The notes beneath the pieces were generated by a model. It had not been told where the DNA came from. It did no database searches and saw nothing but the letters and a program-made list of their open reading frames with translations. Position numbers and translations under genes: made by a program. DNA of 64,000 nt from Pseudomonas paralcaligenes (lineage in GTDB: Bacteria; Pseudomonadota; Gammaproteobacteria; Pseudomonadales; Pseudomonadaceae), in NCBI RefSeq assembly GCF_019655855.1, contig NZ_BPFX01000017.1, positions 1 to 64,000 on the forward strand. The letters run 5' to 3'. Below are positions 19,501 through 29,985 of the stretch, in pieces. The stretch's first letter is position 1. Every line of letters begins with the position of its first letter.

Positions 19501-22500
19501 GGCTGGCCGGTGGAGCCGGAGGTGTAGATCAGGTAGGCCAGGTTGTCCGGCCGGGCGATCCGCGGCAGCGCGCCGCTGGCATAGCCGTCCAGCGCAGCCA
19601 GGTCGTCCTCCAGGCACCAGCGGCCGACGCCGGCCGGCAACTCGCCGAGCGCCTCGAACAGCGCGGCGTGGCCGAGCAGCAGGGCGATGCCGCTGTCCTC
19701 GATCAGGTAGCGCAGGCGCTCCAGCGGGTATTCCGGGTCGAGCGGCACGTAGGCGCCGCCCGCCTTGAGGATCGCCAGGATGCCGACGACCAGCTCCGGC
19801 GAGCGCTCCAGGGCGAGGCCGACCGGCACTTCCGGGCCGACGCCGCGCTCGCGCAGCACGCGGGCCAGGCGGTTGGCCCGGGCGTCCAGTTCGGCGTAGC
19901 TCAGGGTCCGCTCGCCGAAGGTCAGCGCCGACGCCCTGGGGGTCTCCGCTGCCTGCTGGGCGAACAGTTCGTGCAGGCAGGCGTCCAGCGGATGCTCGCC
20001 AGTCTGTTCGGCCAGGACGACCGGCTCGTCGGCGGCCAGCATCGGCAGCTCGGCGAGGCGCCGCGCCGGCTCATCGAGCATGGCGGCCAGCAGGCGCTGC
20101 CAGTGCCCAGCCATGCGCGCGACGGTCGGCTCGTCGAACAGGTCGGAGCTGTAGGTCAGGCAGCAACCCAGGCGCTGGTCGAGGTCGGTGACTTCCAGGT
20201 AGAGGTCGAACTTGGTCGCCCGCGCGTCGTTGACCAGGTACTCGACGGTCATCCCCGCCAGTTGCCGGGTCTGCTGGAACTCCCAGCGCTGCACGTTGCA
20301 CATCACCTGGAACAGCGGGTGGTGGGCGGCACTGCGTGGCGGCTGCAGGGCCTCCACCAGCTCGTCGAACGGCAGGTCCTGGTGGGCCTGGCCCTCGATC
20401 ACCGTGTCGCGCACCTGCTCGAGCAGCTCGGCGACGCTCATCTGCCCGTCCAGCCGGCAGCGCAGTACCTGGGTGTTGAGGAAGGCGCCGATCAGCCCTT
20501 CGCTCTCCGGGCGGATGCGGTTGGCCACCGGCGCGCCGATGCGCAGGTCGCCCTGCCCGCTGTAGCGGTACAGCAGCAGCGCCAGGGTCGCGGTGGCGGT
20601 CATGAACATGGTCAGGCCGTTGGCCGCGTTCCAGGCGCGCACCCGCGCGGCCAGCGCCGGGTCGAGGTCGAAGCGGAACAGCTCGCCGCGGTGGCTCTGC
20701 ACCGGCGGGCGCGGACGGTCGGCGGGCAGCTCCAGCAGCGGATGCTCGTCACCCAGCTGGGCGCGCCAGTAGTCCAGCTGACGCTGGCGTTCGCCGCTCT
20801 CCAGCCAGCGGCGCTGCCACTGGCTGTAGTCGAGGTACTGCACCGGCAGGGGTTGCAGGGGCGACTCGCGCTCGTCGAGGAAGGCCTCGTAGAGCAGCCC
20901 CAGCTCACGGGCGAACACGTCCATCGCCCAGCCTTCGGTGACGATGTGGTGCAGGGTCACCACCAGGAAGTGCTCCTGCTCGCCGGCCTTGACCAGGCAA
21001 ACGCGCAGCAGCGGCCCGCGCTCCAGGTCGAAGGGCTGGTGCGCCTGCTCGTCGGCCAGCGCCTGCAGGCGCGCCTGGCGCTCGCCGGCCGGCAGCGCGG
21101 ACAGGTCCAGCCACTGCATGCGCAGGTCGGACTGCTCGGCGACGCGCTGCCAGGGCTTGCCGGCGTCGCTGGGGAAGGTGGTGCGCAGGGTCTCGTGGCG
21201 CTGGATCAGCGCCTGCAGCGCCGCCTCGAAGCGCTGCACATCCAGCACCCCGCTCAGCCGGGCCATGCCGCCGACGTTGTAGGCCGGGCTCTGCGGGTCG
21301 AGCTGCCAGAGGAACCACATGCGCTGCTGGGAATGGGACAGCGGGATGCGCTGGCTGCGGTCCGCCCGCTCGATCACGCCCCAGCCGTCGCGCGCGCCCT
21401 CCGCTTCCAGTCGGGCGACCTCGGCGGCGAATTCGCCCAGGCGGCCGGCCTCGAACAGACTGCGCAGCGGCAGGTCGACATCGAACGCCTGGCGCACCCG
21501 CGAGACGATGCGGGTGGCCAGCAACGAATGGCCGCCCAGGGCGAAGAAGTCGTCGTCCAGGCCGATGCGCGGCAAGCCCAGCACCTCCTGCCAGATCGCC
21601 GCCAGACGGCGCTCGCGCTCGTCCCGCGGCGGCACGTGGCCACGCGCCTGCCAGCGCGGCTCCGGCAGGGCCTTGCGGTCCAGCTTGCCGCTCGGCGTCA
21701 GCGGCAGCGCGTCGAGGCGCACGAACTGCGCCGGCACCATGTACTCGGGCAGGCGTTCGGCCAGGGCGCGCTTCAGCCGCTCGGCCAGGGTCGCGTCGTC
21801 CTCCTCGCCGTCGCGGGTCAGGTAGGCGACCAGTTGCGCGCCGCCCGCGCCCTCGCGCACCAGCACCGCCGCCTGGCGGACCGCCGGTTGCGCCAGCAGG
21901 TGGGCGCGGATTTCCTCCAGTTCGATGCGAAAGCCACGCACCTTGACCTGCTCGTCGGCGCGACCGAGGAACTCCAGCGCCCCATCGTGGCGCCAACGCG
22001 CCAGGTCGCCGCTGCGGTACAGCCGCGCGCCCTCCTCGCCCGGCACGAAACGCTCGGCGGTCAGCGCCGGACGTCCCAGGTAGCCGCGCGCCAGGCCGCT
22101 GCCACCGAGCCACAGCTCGGCCACCGCACCGGCGGGCGCCAGTTCCAGTTCGCCATCGCGCAGCTCGCAGACCACGCCCGCCAGCGGACGACCGATCGGC
22201 ACTCGCGCGCCTTCCTCGTCGTCGCAGCGCCAGTGGGTGACGTTGATCGCCGTCTCGGTCGGCCCGTAGCGGTTGTGCAGAGCCACCTGGGGCAGGCGCT
22301 CGCGCACGCGCCGGCCCAGCTCGCCGGACAGCGCCTCGCCGCCGGAGAACAGGTGGCGCAGGCTGTGGCAGTCGCCGACCGCCGGCTCCTCGACGAGCAG
22401 TTGCAGCAGCGGCGGCACGAAGTGCAGGCAGGTCACGCCATGTTCCTGCACCAGCTCCACCAGGCGGCGCGGGTCGCGGTGCTCGCCGTCCGCCGCCAGC

Positions 22501-25500
22501 ACCAGGCGGCTGCCGGCGATCAGCGGCAGGAAGCATTCCCAGACCGACACGTCGAAGCCCAGCGGCGCCTTCTGCAGTAACACGTCCGCGGCGCCCACCG
22601 CATATTCGCGGCGCATCCAGTGCAGCCGCTCGCTCAGCGCGCCATGGCTGACGCCGACGCCTTTCGGCGTGCCGGTGGAACCGGAGGTGTAGATCACGTA
22701 GGCCAGGTTGCTGGCGTCCAGCGCCAGGGCGGGCGGTGTGTCCGGATGGCCTTCGGCGTCCAGCGCCTCCAGCGCCAGGGCCGTCACGCCCGCCGGCAGC
22801 TGCAGTGTGTCCAGCACCCGCCGGTGGCCAAGCAGCAGGCGCAGGCCGCTGTCCTCGATCATCCAGGCCAGGCGCTCGCGCGGGTAGTCGGCGTCCATCG
22901 GCACGTAGGCGCCGCCGGCCTTGACCACGGCCAGCAGGGCCGCCATCAGTTCGACGCCGCGTCCGGCCAGCAGGCCGACCCGCACTTCCGGTCCGACACC
23001 CAGCTCGCGCAGGCGATGGGCCAGGCGGTTGGCGCGGCGCTCCAGCTCGGCGTAGTCCAGGGTCACGCCAGCACTGACCAGGGCGACGGCCTGGGGCGTT
23101 GCCTGCGCCTGGGCAGCCAGCAGTTCGGGCAGCAAGGCCTTGGCCGGCTCCGCCGGCTGGCGGCCCCACTCGCGCAGTTGCCGTTGCTCATCGGCATCGA
23201 GCAACGGCAGGTCGCCGATGGCGCGTTCGGGACTCTCGCCGACCTGCTCCAACAGGCGCACGAAGTGTGCGGCCAGACGCTCGACGCTGGCGCGCTCGAA
23301 CAGTTCGCTGGCGTAGTCGAAGGCCAGGCGGATGCGCCCCTGGCGGTCTTCCTCGCTGTGCAGCTGCAGGTCGAACTTGGCCTCGCGGCTGTGCCAGGGC
23401 AGTTCCTCGGCAAGCAGGCCGGGCAGGCGGCGCAACGACTCCAGATCGCGCTGCTGGTGGTTGAACATCACCTCGAACAGCGGCCCGCCGCCCATAACCT
23501 CGACCACCCGCTCGAACGGCAGGTCCTGATTGGCCTGGGCGCCCTCGACGGAGCGCCGCGCGGCCGCCAGCACCTCGGCGAAGGTCTGCCGCGAATCCAG
23601 CCGCCCGCGCAGCACCTGGGTGTTGATGAAGAAGCCGACCAGCCCCTGCACTTCACGGCGCGGGCGGTTGGCGTTGGGCACGCCGAGGCGGATGTCGGCC
23701 TGCCCGGTATAGCGGTGCAGCAGGGTCTGGAAGGCGGCCAGCAGGACCGCGAACAGGGTGGTCTCGTGGCGGCGCGCCAGGGCCTGCAGGCGCTCGCCGA
23801 GGGCCTTGTCCAGGCGCAGGCCTAGGCGTTCGGCGGCCGAATCGCGCCCGCCGCGCGGCCGGTCCAGCGGCAGCGCCAGGGGTTGGTGCTCGTCGGCCAG
23901 TTCGGCGCGCCAGTACTCCAGCTGCTCCTCGAAGCGGGCAGCCTCGTCCCGCTGCCAGGCCGCGTAGTCGGCATAGCGGATCGGCAACGGCGCCAGGGCC
24001 GGCGCCTGGCCCTGGACACGGGCGGCGTAGAGCCGGGCGAACTCGTCGAGCAGCAGGCCCAGCGACCAGCCGTCGGCGACGATGTGGTGCAGGGTCACCA
24101 GCAGCAGGTGATCCTGCTCGTCCAGGCTGACCAGGCGCACGCGCAGCAGCGGGCCGTGCTCCAGATCGAAACGGAAGCGCGCCTCCTCCTCGCGGATCGC
24201 ACTCGCCCGCGCCTCGCGCTGCGTCTCCGGCAACGCGGAGAGATCGTCGCGCAGCAGGGTCCAGTCGCCCACGGCGCCGATGCGCTGGAAGCCGACGCCG
24301 TCCTCCTCGTGGAAGGTGGTGCGCAGCGACTCGTGGCGCTCGACCAGGCTGGCGAAGCTGCGCTGCAGCGCCTGCTCGTCCAGCTCGCCGCGCAGGCGCA
24401 GGCCGCCGGGGATGTTGTAGGCGACGCTGTCCGGCTCCAGCCGCGAGAGGAACCACAGGCGGTTCTGGGCCGGTGACTGCAACAGGGCGCGGCCCTCGGC
24501 CAGGCGCGGAATGCCGTCGCCCGCCTCGCCACCGGCCGCCAGCCGCGCGCAGAAGCCGCGCAGCGTGGGCGCGTCGTACAAGGTGCGCAGTTCCAGGTCG
24601 AGGCCGGTGGCGTCGCGCAGCTCGGCGATCATCTGGATGGCCTGCACGGAGTTGCCGCCCAGGGCAAAGAAATTCGCGTCGGCGTCCAGGCGGTCGGTCC
24701 TGAGTACTTCGCGCCAGAGCGCGGCGACACGCTCGTCGAGCGGCAGCTGCGCCTCGCTGACGGCCGGTTGCGCCGCCTGCCCCTCGCGGAAGTCGGCGAC
24801 CAGCGCCAGTTTGCCCGCCTCGTAGCGCTGCCGGCAGGCGGAGCGCTGCAGCTTGCCGCTGGAGGTCTTCGGCAGGGCGCCGGGCTCCAGCAGTAGTACC
24901 AGCGCCGGCGCCTCGTGATGCACCTCGGCCACCGCCTGGCGGATGCGTCCGATCAGTTCCTCGGCGGGCACCTGCCGGGCGGTGCGCCGGCTGATCTCCG
25001 CGGCCACGCCGAGCGCCTCGCGACCTTCGTGGGTCACCGCGAAGGCCGCCACGCGCCCGCGGCGTGCCTCGGCGATGCGCTCCTCCACCGTGCGCTCGAT
25101 ATCCTGGGGATAGAGGTTCTGGCCGCGGACGATCAGCATGTCCTTGAGCCGGCCGGTGACGAACAGCTCGCCCTGGTGGCGGAAGCCCAGGTCGCCGGTG
25201 CGCAGCCAGGTGCGGCCGTCGTGCTCGACGAAGGTGTTCGCGCTCGCCTGCGGATTGCGCCAGTAGCCCCGGGCGACGCTCGGCCCGCTCGACCAGACCT
25301 CGCCGACCAGGCCGTCGGCCAGCGCCTCGCCGCTCTGCGGATCGACGATCAGCAGCGGATGCTCGGGCTGTTCCCAGCCGCAGCTCATCAGGGTCGCGTC
25401 CTCACCCGGCGCGAAGCGGTTCGCCGCCAGCGCGGCGGCATCGACCCGCAGGCCCGGGATGCCCTGGCCCGGCCTGCCGCCGGTGACGAACAGGGTCGCC

Positions 25501-26483
25501 TCGGCCAGCCCATAGCTGGCCAGGTACGAGCCGGGTTGGAAGCCGCAGGGGACGAACCGCTCGGCGAAGGCGTCCAGGCTGTCCTGGCGGATCGGCTCGG
25601 AACCGGAGAAGGCCACCCGCCAGTGGGACAGGTCCAGGCCGGCCAGCTTGCCCTCGGCGATGCGCTCGTGGCACAGCCGGTAGGCGAAGTCCGGCCCGCC
25701 GCTGATGGTGCCCCGGTAGCGGCTGACCGCCTCCAGCCAGCGCACCGGCCGCTCGAGGAAGTACTGCGGCGACATCAGCACCACCGGCACGCCGCTGTAG
25801 ATGCCCTGCAGCAGCCCGCCGATCAGGCCCATGTCGTGGTACAGCGGCAGCCAGCTGACGATCACGTCGTCGGCGCCGATGCCGTAGCCCTGGCGGATCA
25901 GCCATTCGTTGGCCGCCAGGTTGGCGTGGCTGACCTGCACGCCCTTCGGCGCGGCGGTGGAGCCGGAGGTGTACTGCAGGAAGGCGATGGCCTCCGGCGC
26001 GACGACGGGTGCCTGCCAGCCCTCGCCCAGGGTTGCTTCCAGCTCGTCCACCGCCAGCAGCTCCGGCATGGCGCCGCCGAAGGACGCGCCGAGCTGGCCC
26101 AGGGAGCCGGCGAGCTTGCCGGTGGTGAGGATCAGCCCCGGCTCCGCGTCGGTGACGATCGACACCAGCCGCCGCAGGTGTTGTTCCTGGTTGCTCTCCG
26201 GCGGGTAGGCCGGCACCGCGATCACCCCGGCGTAGAGGCAGGCGAAGAACGCCGCGACGTAGTCCGGCCCGCTGGGAAACAGCAGGACCGCCCGCTCGCC
26301 GGGCGCCACCCGCTGCGCCAGCGCGGCCGCGATGACCCGCACCCGGCCGTCCAGCTGCCGGTAGCTGAGTACCTCCTCCCCGTCGCTGCCGAGAAAGCGC
26401 AGTGCCAGCCGGTCCGGCTCGGCGGCGGCCCGGGTCATCAGCGCATCGGCCATGGAAACGGGGCGTTGGAAGGTATCCGTCAT
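13521..26483 (-). CDS. pvdL: Pyoverdine chromophore synthetase PvdL
   Basis: A 4320-residue synthetase (P. aeruginosa PvdL is 4342) that starts pyoverdine assembly with a fatty acid, then Glu, D-Tyr and Dab. Landmarks by residue: fatty acyl-AMP ligase TSGST ~171; carrier LGGNS ~611; condensation HHIVADG ~801; adenylation ~1264; carrier LGGHS ~1648; condensation ~1846; adenylation ~2323; carrier LGGDS ~2718; epimerase HHLAVDG ~2901; condensation ~3369; adenylation ~3851; carrier LGGHS ~4254. There is no thioesterase. The third pocket reads D-I-W-E-L-T-A-D-D, a diaminobutyrate code. The first (D-V-W-H-F-G-R-I-N) and second (D-A-E-G-I-G-A-V-M) are assigned to Glu and Tyr from the PvdL architecture. 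Oddities: the second condensation motif is HHIVTEG and the third HHILIDA. A near-consensus PvdS box is ~70 bases upstream. Confidence 0.96.
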   Translation of the reverse strand: MTDTFQRPVSMADALMTRAAAEPDRLALRFLGSDGEEVLSYRQLDGRVRVIAAALAQRVAPGERAVLLFPSGPDYVAAFFACLYAGVIAVPAYPPESNQEQHLRRLVSIVTDAEPGLILTTGKLAGSLGQLGASFGGAMPELLAVDELEATLGEGWQAPVVAPEAIAFLQYTSGSTAAPKGVQVSHANLAANEWLIRQGYGIGADDVIVSWLPLYHDMGLIGGLLQGIYSGVPVVLMSPQYFLERPVRWLEAVSRYRGTISGGPDFAYRLCHERIAEGKLAGLDLSHWRVAFSGSEPIRQDSLDAFAERFVPCGFQPGSYLASYGLAEATLFVTGGRPGQGIPGLRVDAAALAANRFAPGEDATLMSCGWEQPEHPLLIVDPQSGEALADGLVGEVWSSGPSVARGYWRNPQASANTFVEHDGRTWLRTGDLGFRHQGELFVTGRLKDMLIVRGQNLYPQDIERTVEERIAEARRGRVAAFAVTHEGREALGVAAEISRRTARQVPAEELIGRIRQAVAEVHHEAPALVLLLEPGALPKTSSGKLQRSACRQRYEAGKLALVADFREGQAAQPAVSEAQLPLDERVAALWREVLRTDRLDADANFFALGGNSVQAIQMIAELRDATGLDLELRTLYDAPTLRGFCARLAAGGEAGDGIPRLAEGRALLQSPAQNRLWFLSRLEPDSVAYNIPGGLRLRGELDEQALQRSFASLVERHESLRTTFHEEDGVGFQRIGAVGDWTLLRDDLSALPETQREARASAIREEEARFRFDLEHGPLLRVRLVSLDEQDHLLLVTLHHIVADGWSLGLLLDEFARLYAARVQGQAPALAPLPIRYADYAAWQRDEAARFEEQLEYWRAELADEHQPLALPLDRPRGGRDSAAERLGLRLDKALGERLQALARRHETTLFAVLLAAFQTLLHRYTGQADIRLGVPNANRPRREVQGLVGFFINTQVLRGRLDSRQTFAEVLAAARRSVEGAQANQDLPFERVVEVMGGGPLFEVMFNHQQRDLESLRRLPGLLAEELPWHSREAKFDLQLHSEEDRQGRIRLAFDYASELFERASVERLAAHFVRLLEQVGESPERAIGDLPLLDADEQRQLREWGRQPAEPAKALLPELLAAQAQATPQAVALVSAGVTLDYAELERRANRLAHRLRELGVGPEVRVGLLAGRGVELMAALLAVVKAGGAYVPMDADYPRERLAWMIEDSGLRLLLGHRRVLDTLQLPAGVTALALEALDAEGHPDTPPALALDASNLAYVIYTSGSTGTPKGVGVSHGALSERLHWMRREYAVGAADVLLQKAPLGFDVSVWECFLPLIAGSRLVLAADGEHRDPRRLVELVQEHGVTCLHFVPPLLQLLVEEPAVGDCHSLRHLFSGGEALSGELGRRVRERLPQVALHNRYGPTETAINVTHWRCDDEEGARVPIGRPLAGVVCELRDGELELAPAGAVAELWLGGSGLARGYLGRPALTAERFVPGEEGARLYRSGDLARWRHDGALEFLGRADEQVKVRGFRIELEEIRAHLLAQPAVRQAAVLVREGAGGAQLVAYLTRDGEEDDATLAERLKRALAERLPEYMVPAQFVRLDALPLTPSGKLDRKALPEPRWQARGHVPPRDERERRLAAIWQEVLGLPRIGLDDDFFALGGHSLLATRIVSRVRQAFDVDLPLRSLFEAGRLGEFAAEVARLEAEGARDGWGVIERADRSQRIPLSHSQQRMWFLWQLDPQSPAYNVGGMARLSGVLDVQRFEAALQALIQRHETLRTTFPSDAGKPWQRVAEQSDLRMQWLDLSALPAGERQARLQALADEQAHQPFDLERGPLLRVCLVKAGEQEHFLVVTLHHIVTEGWAMDVFARELGLLYEAFLDERESPLQPLPVQYLDYSQWQRRWLESGERQRQLDYWRAQLGDEHPLLELPADRPRPPVQSHRGELFRFDLDPALAARVRAWNAANGLTMFMTATATLALLLYRYSGQGDLRIGAPVANRIRPESEGLIGAFLNTQVLRCRLDGQMSVAELLEQVRDTVIEGQAHQDLPFDELVEALQPPRSAAHHPLFQVMCNVQRWEFQQTRQLAGMTVEYLVNDARATKFDLYLEVTDLDQRLGCCLTYSSDLFDEPTVARMAGHWQRLLAAMLDEPARRLAELPMLAADEPVVLAEQTGEHPLDACLHELFAQQAAETPRASALTFGERTLSYAELDARANRLARVLRERGVGPEVPVGLALERSPELVVGILAILKAGGAYVPLDPEYPLERLRYLIEDSGIALLLGHAALFEALGELPAGVGRWCLEDDLAALDGYASGALPRIARPDNLAYLIYTSGSTGQPKGVAVSHGEIAMHCQAVIERFGMRADDCELHFYSINFDAASERLFAPLLCGARVVLRAQGQWDAESICQLIREQGVTILGFTPSYGSQLAQWLATRDERLPVRLCITGGEALTGEHLQRIRAAFAPQAFFNAYGPTETVVMPLACLAPERLEEGAGSVPIGSLVGARRGAILDADLAPLPHGAAGELFLGGAGLARGYHRRPAMTAERFVPDPFGSVGARLYRSGDRVRLRDDNQVEYLGRIDQQVKVRGFRIELGEIEARLREHPAVDDVAVLALDTPSGKQLAGYLATATAGLDEQARAALRESIRTHLRAQLPDYMVPAHLVLLDRLPLTPNGKLDRRALPAPDAEQDRQAFLAPRNELERQLAAIWQEVLNVRQVGLGDNFFELGGDSILSIQVVSRARQAGIHFTPRDLFLHQTVQALAGIASRVEAVASEQGPLAGATPLTPIQHWFFGQGLAAAQHWNQALLLAPSVRLEALPLERALQQLHDHHDALRLAFRQVDGRWQAEYRAVGEGGEGLLWQRRVDDLDDCQALFDEAQRSLDLESGPLLRALLVEDEGGRQKLLLAIHHLAVDGVSWRVLLEDLQASYRQLAAGQPAGLPARTSSLRDWAERLEAYAASESLREELGWWQAHLGEQDGELPCDRAGAEDRYRDARSVSLRLGVEYTRQLLQQAPAAYRTRVDELLLTALARVLCRWSERDRVLVQLEGHGREPLFDDIDLTRTVGWFTSAYPVCLQPAEALADTIKAVKEQLRGVPHKGLGHGVLRHLADAASRAAMAALPQARITFNYLGQFDQSFDRAALFQPLDEAAGAAHGEDAPLPNWLSVDAQVYGGELRMRWTYGAGRYEERTVQALAEGFVEELQRLIEHCLDEDAGGPTPSDFPLAQLTQAQLDALPVAGGLIDDIYPLTPMQEGLLLHTLLEPGTGIYYMQDRYRIDSELDLQRFCRAWQAVVARHEALRASFTWDAGETMLQVIHKPGAARIEYLDWSALPEDGHEERLQALHKREREAGFELLREPPFHLRLIRLGEARYWFMMSNHHILIDAWCRGLLMGDFLEIYAALGENREPVLPGAPRYRDYIAWLQRQDLDAAHRWWRDNLSGFERPTCIPSDRPLLREHTGGMRVGDRHARLDAADGVRLRELAQRHQLTVNTFAQAAWALVLHRYSGERDLAFGVTVAGRPVSMPEMQGTVGLFINSIPLRLSLPLPGERRSVRDWLRELLERNLELREYEYLPLVDIQECSELPKGQPLFDSLFVYENAPVDSAVLDRAQGLRASSESGRTHTNFPLTVVCYPGDELGLHLSFDQRYFDAPTIERLLGDFKRLLLALADGIHGDMAELPLLGDDERAFLIEGCNRSDRDYPLEQGYARLFEARVAAHPERIAGRCQDEQWSYAELNARANRLGHALRNEGVGLDQPVALLAERGLDLLGMMVGSFKAGAGYLPLDPAHPAQRLTRILELSRAPVLVCSADCRAQAAELLDELACQGRPRLLVWDEVQAGDWPADNPGIYAGPDSLAYVIYTSGSTGLPKGVMVEQAGMLNNQLSKVPYLGLDERDTVAQTASQSFDISVWQFLAAPLFGGRVEIVPNAIAHDPGALLSLVRECGVTVLESVPSLIQGMLAEERGGLGALRWLLPTGEAMPRELARQWLGRYPGVGLVNAYGPAECSDDVAFFNVDMASTTGSYLPIGSPTDNNRLYLLDEALELAPVGAVGELCIAGTGVGRGYVGDPLRTAQAFLPNPFAREPGERLYRSGDLARRRADGVLEYVGRIDHQVKIRGFRIELGEIEARLHEQADVREGAVAVQEGPNGKYLVGYLVASDPRILDASPVTAPVEQGELFERVKQHLRAALPDYMVPLHWLLLEALPRSANGKLDRRALPALEIGQLRGQAYQAPRNELEQTLADIWAGVLKVERVGVHDNFFELGGHSLLATQIASRVQKALQRNVPLRAMFECSTVGELAGYIESLEGAALTEQKASRLDDLMSRLEAL

Positions 26484-26550
26484 CTCTGCACCTTTCGACT
26501 CAATCTGGGCGGGGCTCGCGTCGGGGGCATCCCGAGGCCATGGAGCGATG

Positions 26551-26574
26551 ACGGATCGTCGGGGGAGAAAATTA
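26551..26574 (-). promoter_or_regulatory. Probable PvdS box of pvdL
   Basis: On the minus strand TAATT (26574-26570), 16 bases, CGT (26553-26551): one mismatch to the PvdS consensus, about 70 bases upstream of the pvdL ATG at 26483. Confidence 0.65.
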
Positions 26575-26617
26575 GTGACGGCGGCGAGGGTCGGAAACGG
26601 AGAAAACGAGGCGGGGG

Positions 26618-26641
26618 TAAATATTCTGCAAACAGGTTCGT
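26618..26641 (+). promoter_or_regulatory. Exact PvdS box oriented towards pvdS
   Basis: TAAAT (26618-26622), 16 bases, CGT (26639-26641) on the plus strand. It is back to back with the pvdL box and about 180 bases before the pvdS ATG. If active it would let PvdS promote its own operon. No other rightward gene starts between it and pvdS. The rest of the 339-base pvdL-pvdS gap holds the Fur-like site and a TTGACA. Confidence 0.6.
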
Positions 26642-26715
26642 TTCTACTTGGCTGAGCGGTCGTGGGACCACGCCTTGGCTCTAGATCAAGCCCTTCGGGT
26701 TATATTCATCTAATT

Positions 26716-26734
26716 TAAAATTATTATCATTCGC
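26716..26734 (+). promoter_or_regulatory. Fur-box-like site at the pvdS promoter
   Basis: TAAAATTATTATCATTCGC matches 14 of 19 positions of the Fur consensus GATAATGATTATCATTATC, including an unbroken ATTATCATT. A perfect -35 hexamer TTGACA follows at 26737-26742, with only a weak -10 (TACCGT) 17 bases on. Repression of pvdS by Fe-Fur is established in Pseudomonas; use of this site is inferred. Confidence 0.75.
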
Positions 26735-26822
26735 GTTTGACACATATTCTCACACTGTCTACCGTACTCCGCGCTGTGAAGGATTAACCGGCTCTCAGTA
26801 GCCCTGTCGCATAGGTAGAACC

Positions 26823-27365
26823 ATGCAGGAATATGGAAATGTCGAGCGCTCCGTCAGCGGGGCCCCTTCGCTGCTTCAGGCATTGGTGGAAAACCGCACG
26901 ATCCTGGTCAAGACGGCCGCCCGGATCACGGGGTGCCATAGCCGCGCAGAGGATGTGGTCCAGGATGCCTTCCTCAGGCTGGCGGGCGGACGGGCCATCA
27001 CCCTCCCCCTCAGGGCCCAGATCAACTATGTCTTCCGGATCGTGCGCAACCTGGCCATCGATCACTATCGCAAGCAGGCGATGGAACAACGCTACATCGG
27101 CAGCGAGGAGGAAGGCATGCACGCCACCAGCGGCAACGCGACTCCCGAGGCCGCCAACCTCAATCAGGAAACCCTGGAGATCATCGACAGCGCCCTGAAC
27201 CAGCTGCCCGAGCGAACCCGCTACGCCTTCGAGATGTATCGCATCCATGGCGTCCAGCAGAAGGACATCGCCAAGGAGCTGGGGGTTTCACCGACGCTGG
27301 TCAATTTCATGATCCGCGATGCGCTGGTGCACTGTCGCAAGACGGTGGGCCAGTCCCACGACTGA
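26823..27365 (+). CDS. pvdS: Iron-starvation ECF sigma factor PvdS
   Basis: A 180-residue extracytoplasmic-function sigma factor that directs RNA polymerase to pyoverdine promoters under iron limitation. The region 2 motif is HSRAEDVVQDAFLRLAGG, followed by FRIVRNLAIDHYRKQAMEQ. Region 4 carries the helix-turn-helix QQKDIAKELGVSPTLVNFMI and ends in LVHCRK. Both match PvdS closely; the usual length is about 187. It diverges from pvdL, which is a classic pvd arrangement. Regulation seen: a Fur-like site and TTGACA upstream, plus a PvdS-type box in its own direction, suggesting autoregulation. In P. aeruginosa its activity is held by the anti-sigma FpvR, which is not in this window. The PPTase gene follows after 27 bases. 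Confidence 0.96.
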   Translation: MQEYGNVERSVSGAPSLLQALVENRTILVKTAARITGCHSRAEDVVQDAFLRLAGGRAITLPLRAQINYVFRIVRNLAIDHYRKQAMEQRYIGSEEEGMHATSGNATPEAANLNQETLEIIDSALNQLPERTRYAFEMYRIHGVQQKDIAKELGVSPTLVNFMIRDALVHCRKTVGQSHD

Positions 27366-27392
27366 CACGCCCTGCCCCAGCGGAAGGCGCAG

Positions 27393-28121
27393 GTGAGATT
27401 CTGCCAAAGGCCCGGGCCGGAACACCGGGTCTCACTGCCCGGCTGCGTGACGATGGGCACCCGCTTCGATCACCGCCTGCTGGGCGCCGGCTGCATCGAT
27501 CGAAGCGGCATTCCCCTGCCCCCGGCCATCCGCCGTTCGGTGCCCCGGCGCCAGGCCGAGTTCCTGGCCGGCCGTCTGTGCGCCAGGGAGGCCCTGGAAC
27601 GGCTCACCGGCAGTGCGGATGTCCCGCCAATAGGCGAAAACCGAGCGCCCCGCTGGCCCGAGGCCGTCTGCGGCGCCATCACCCACAACCGTCACCGCGC
27701 CCTGGCGATGGTCGCCCGGCGCGACGACTACCTGGCCCTCGGCGTCGATATCGAGTCCCTCATCGACGAGGCGCTGGTGGACGAACTCGCCGGGGAGCTG
27801 CTGACCCAGGGCGAGCGCGAGCGCTTCCAGAGCCTGCCGAGTGAACAGCGCGCCCACCTGCTCACCCTCACCTTCTCGCTCAAGGAAAGCCTGTACAAGA
27901 CACTCCACCCGCTGACCGGCCGCCAGTTCTATTTCGAGCATGCGGAGCTGCTCGCCTGGTCGGCGGACGGACGGGCGAGACTGCGGCTGCTGTGCCGGCT
28001 CGACGAACGATTCCCGGAGAACACCGAGATCGACGGCCGTTTCTGCATGATCGAAGACGATGTGCTCAGTTACGTGGCTATCGCCAATCCGCGGGGAGCC
28101 CTCGGACTCGCTCCCTGCTGA
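27393..28121 (+). CDS. 4'-phosphopantetheinyl transferase (EntD/PcpS type)
   Basis: A 242-residue Sfp/EntD-type transferase that moves phosphopantetheine from CoA to the serine of carrier domains, converting synthetases such as PvdL to the active form. Signatures are the Mg-binding GVDIES and the downstream FSLKESLYK (the family F/W-x-x-K-E motif), plus WPEAVCGAITHNRHRALAM. GTG 27393 has GGAAGG just upstream; ATG 27453 would drop 20 residues and still keep the fold. Only 27 bases separate it from pvdS, so it should be iron- and perhaps PvdS-regulated. In P. aeruginosa the single PPTase PcpS is encoded elsewhere, so this placement is unusual. It may be a dedicated second enzyme or the sole one. 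Confidence 0.92.
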   Translation: MRFCQRPGPEHRVSLPGCVTMGTRFDHRLLGAGCIDRSGIPLPPAIRRSVPRRQAEFLAGRLCAREALERLTGSADVPPIGENRAPRWPEAVCGAITHNRHRALAMVARRDDYLALGVDIESLIDEALVDELAGELLTQGERERFQSLPSEQRAHLLTLTFSLKESLYKTLHPLTGRQFYFEHAELLAWSADGRARLRLLCRLDERFPENTEIDGRFCMIEDDVLSYVAIANPRGALGLAPC

Positions 28122-28238
28122 CCCGGACTGCCCGCCACGCCTGGTTTGCGCCGACGATCCGCTACCTTCGCGAAGCCCCTCCGCCGAGGAAAAGTAGTAG
28201 TGTTAACGGAGTAGTCGTCAGAGAAACCGGGAATCACC

Positions 28239-29825
28239 TTGCCGCTCACGAAGAAACGCCTGCAGTTCGATCTGGGCAACCTCATCCTTGTCTTGTCCGC
28301 CCTGACCGCATTGGTGATGCTGATCAACAGCTTCTTCGCCAGCTACCGCGTGCAACGGGAGCTGCTCATCGACAATGCGCTGGAAGCCAACCACGTCTAC
28401 GCGGCCAAGCTGGCCTCCAGCACCGACGCCTTCCTGCAGGCCTCGCTCCAGCAACTGGCCTACAGCGCCAAGCTGCAGAGCCGCCGGTTCGACGATGCCG
28501 ACTTCCTGCACGACGAAGTCGAGCGGCTGCTCGAACAGACGGCCAGCTTCAACTCGGTGTTCGTCGTCAGCAACCGCGGCACGGTGCTAGCAGCCTCGCC
28601 GGCCAGCCTCCACCTGGTGGGCCAGACGCTCTCCACCGAAGGCGTCAAGGAGGCGATGCGTACCCGCAAGGCGACCATCTCGCGCCCCTACATGTCGGCC
28701 GCCAACAACCTGGTGGTGGTGGTCTCCCAGCCCGTCTTCGCCGCCGACGGCGAGTACCTGGGCTTCGTCGGCGGCTCCTTCTACCTGAAACGCCGGAGCA
28801 TCCTCAACGAGCTGCTCGGCGAGCACTACTACAAGGACGGCTCCTACCTGTACGTGGTCGACAGCAGTCGCCGGCTGCTCTATCACCCCGACCAGGATCG
28901 GATCGGCACCATCGTCACCAACAACACACTGGTCGACCGCTTCCCGAAAGAGGACTCGGGCACCCAGCGCGTGGTCAACAGCCAGGGCGTGGACATGCTG
29001 GCGGGCTTCGCCGTGGTGCCCACCACCCGCTGGGGCATCGTCGCCCAGCGGCCGACCGAGACGACGATCGCCTCGATCGACGAACTCATGATCAAGGTAA
29101 TTCTCACCACCGCCCCGATGGCCCTGCTCAGCTTCGTACTCATCTGGTGGCTGGCGCGTGTGATCGCCCGCCCGCTCTGGCAGCTCTCGGCCGGCGCGCG
29201 CGACATGGCGGACCCGGGGACGGCCGACAGCATCAGGAACGTGCGCGCCTGGTACTTCGAGGCGGCGGCCCTCAAGCGCGCCCTGGTGCTCGGCCTCAAC
29301 CTGCTGCACGAACGCATCGGCAAACTCAACCACGCCGTCCAGACGGACCCGCTCACGGGCCTGCACAACCGTCGCGGGCTGGAGTTCATGCTCTCCCTCT
29401 GGCAGGCCGAGAACCGGGCGTTCTCGGTGATCACCCTCGATATCGACCACTTCAAGCGGGTGAACGATACCCATGGCCATGACGTGGGCGACAAGGTGAT
29501 CAACAACGTGGCCGAGCTCATGCGCGGCTGCTCGCGGGAGAACGACATCCTCTGCCGCACCGGCGGCGAGGAATTCCTGATGCTGCTGCCCGGCACCAAT
29601 ACCCTGGCCGCCACGGCGGTGGCCGAGCGGCTGAGGCATACGGTGGAACAGGCCGATATCCCGCCCGCCGGGCGCATCACAATCTCGCTCGGGGTCGCGG
29701 CCTGGATTCCCGGAGGACCGAGCCCCAGCCTGGTACTGAAGTCGGCCGACGAACAGCTCTACGCCGCCAAGGCCGCCGGACGCAACTGCGTGCGGGTCGA
29801 CCAGGCCGAGACGGTGATCTCCTAG
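28239..29825 (+). CDS. Membrane diguanylate cyclase with periplasmic sensor and GGDEF domain
   Basis: A 528-residue protein predicted to make cyclic di-GMP from GTP at the inner membrane. Transmembrane segments at about 10-32 and 285-310 flank a periplasmic sensor of ~250 residues with Cache-like features (GGSFYLKRRS, DGSYLYVVDSS). The GGDEF domain occupies ~370-525. Its active-site motif is GGEEF at 442-446, a functional variant, and the inhibitory I-site RxxD (R433, D436) is intact, so product inhibition is expected. The only good start is TTG at 28239; no in-frame ATG precedes the first membrane helix. The ligand is unknown. It follows the PPTase after 117 bases. c-di-GMP is known to raise pyoverdine output in Pseudomonas, but a direct link here is inference. 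Confidence 0.93.
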   Translation: MPLTKKRLQFDLGNLILVLSALTALVMLINSFFASYRVQRELLIDNALEANHVYAAKLASSTDAFLQASLQQLAYSAKLQSRRFDDADFLHDEVERLLEQTASFNSVFVVSNRGTVLAASPASLHLVGQTLSTEGVKEAMRTRKATISRPYMSAANNLVVVVSQPVFAADGEYLGFVGGSFYLKRRSILNELLGEHYYKDGSYLYVVDSSRRLLYHPDQDRIGTIVTNNTLVDRFPKEDSGTQRVVNSQGVDMLAGFAVVPTTRWGIVAQRPTETTIASIDELMIKVILTTAPMALLSFVLIWWLARVIARPLWQLSAGARDMADPGTADSIRNVRAWYFEAAALKRALVLGLNLLHERIGKLNHAVQTDPLTGLHNRRGLEFMLSLWQAENRAFSVITLDIDHFKRVNDTHGHDVGDKVINNVAELMRGCSRENDILCRTGGEEFLMLLPGTNTLAATAVAERLRHTVEQADIPPAGRITISLGVAAWIPGGPSPSLVLKSADEQLYAAKAAGRNCVRVDQAETVIS

Positions 29826-29873
29826 CCGCCGCGGCGAAAAGGTTGAACTTCCGCCCGCTGCGCTCGCTCAGTG

Positions 29874-29898
29874 CATCAGCAGCGGCTGATGACCTTTT
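29874..29898 (+). terminator. Stem-loop terminator after the cyclase gene
   Basis: CATCAGC-AGCG-GCTGATG (29874-29891) is a perfect 7-bp hairpin followed by ACCTTTT. A wider pairing, CGAAAAGGT (29835-29843) with ACCTTTTCG (29892-29900), encloses it and may compete with it. Confidence 0.5.
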
Positions 29899-29985
29899 CG
29901 ATAAGCCCCCCTGCAGGCGCGGACATGGCCCTCGCCATAGCGCTCACGACCCTATTCCTTGCCCCAGATGTGAGAGGAAAACGCG

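Noticed and set aside
13443..22580. A 9.1-kb open frame on the plus strand
   Set aside because: It is the codon-aligned antisense of pvdL in GC-rich DNA. The translation is low-complexity (Gln, Arg, Ala, Leu, His rich) with no domain, while the minus strand carries all synthetase motifs.
28587..29639. 350-residue minus-strand frame opposite the cyclase gene
   Set aside because: Antisense shadow; the plus strand has the GGDEF domain and membrane helices.
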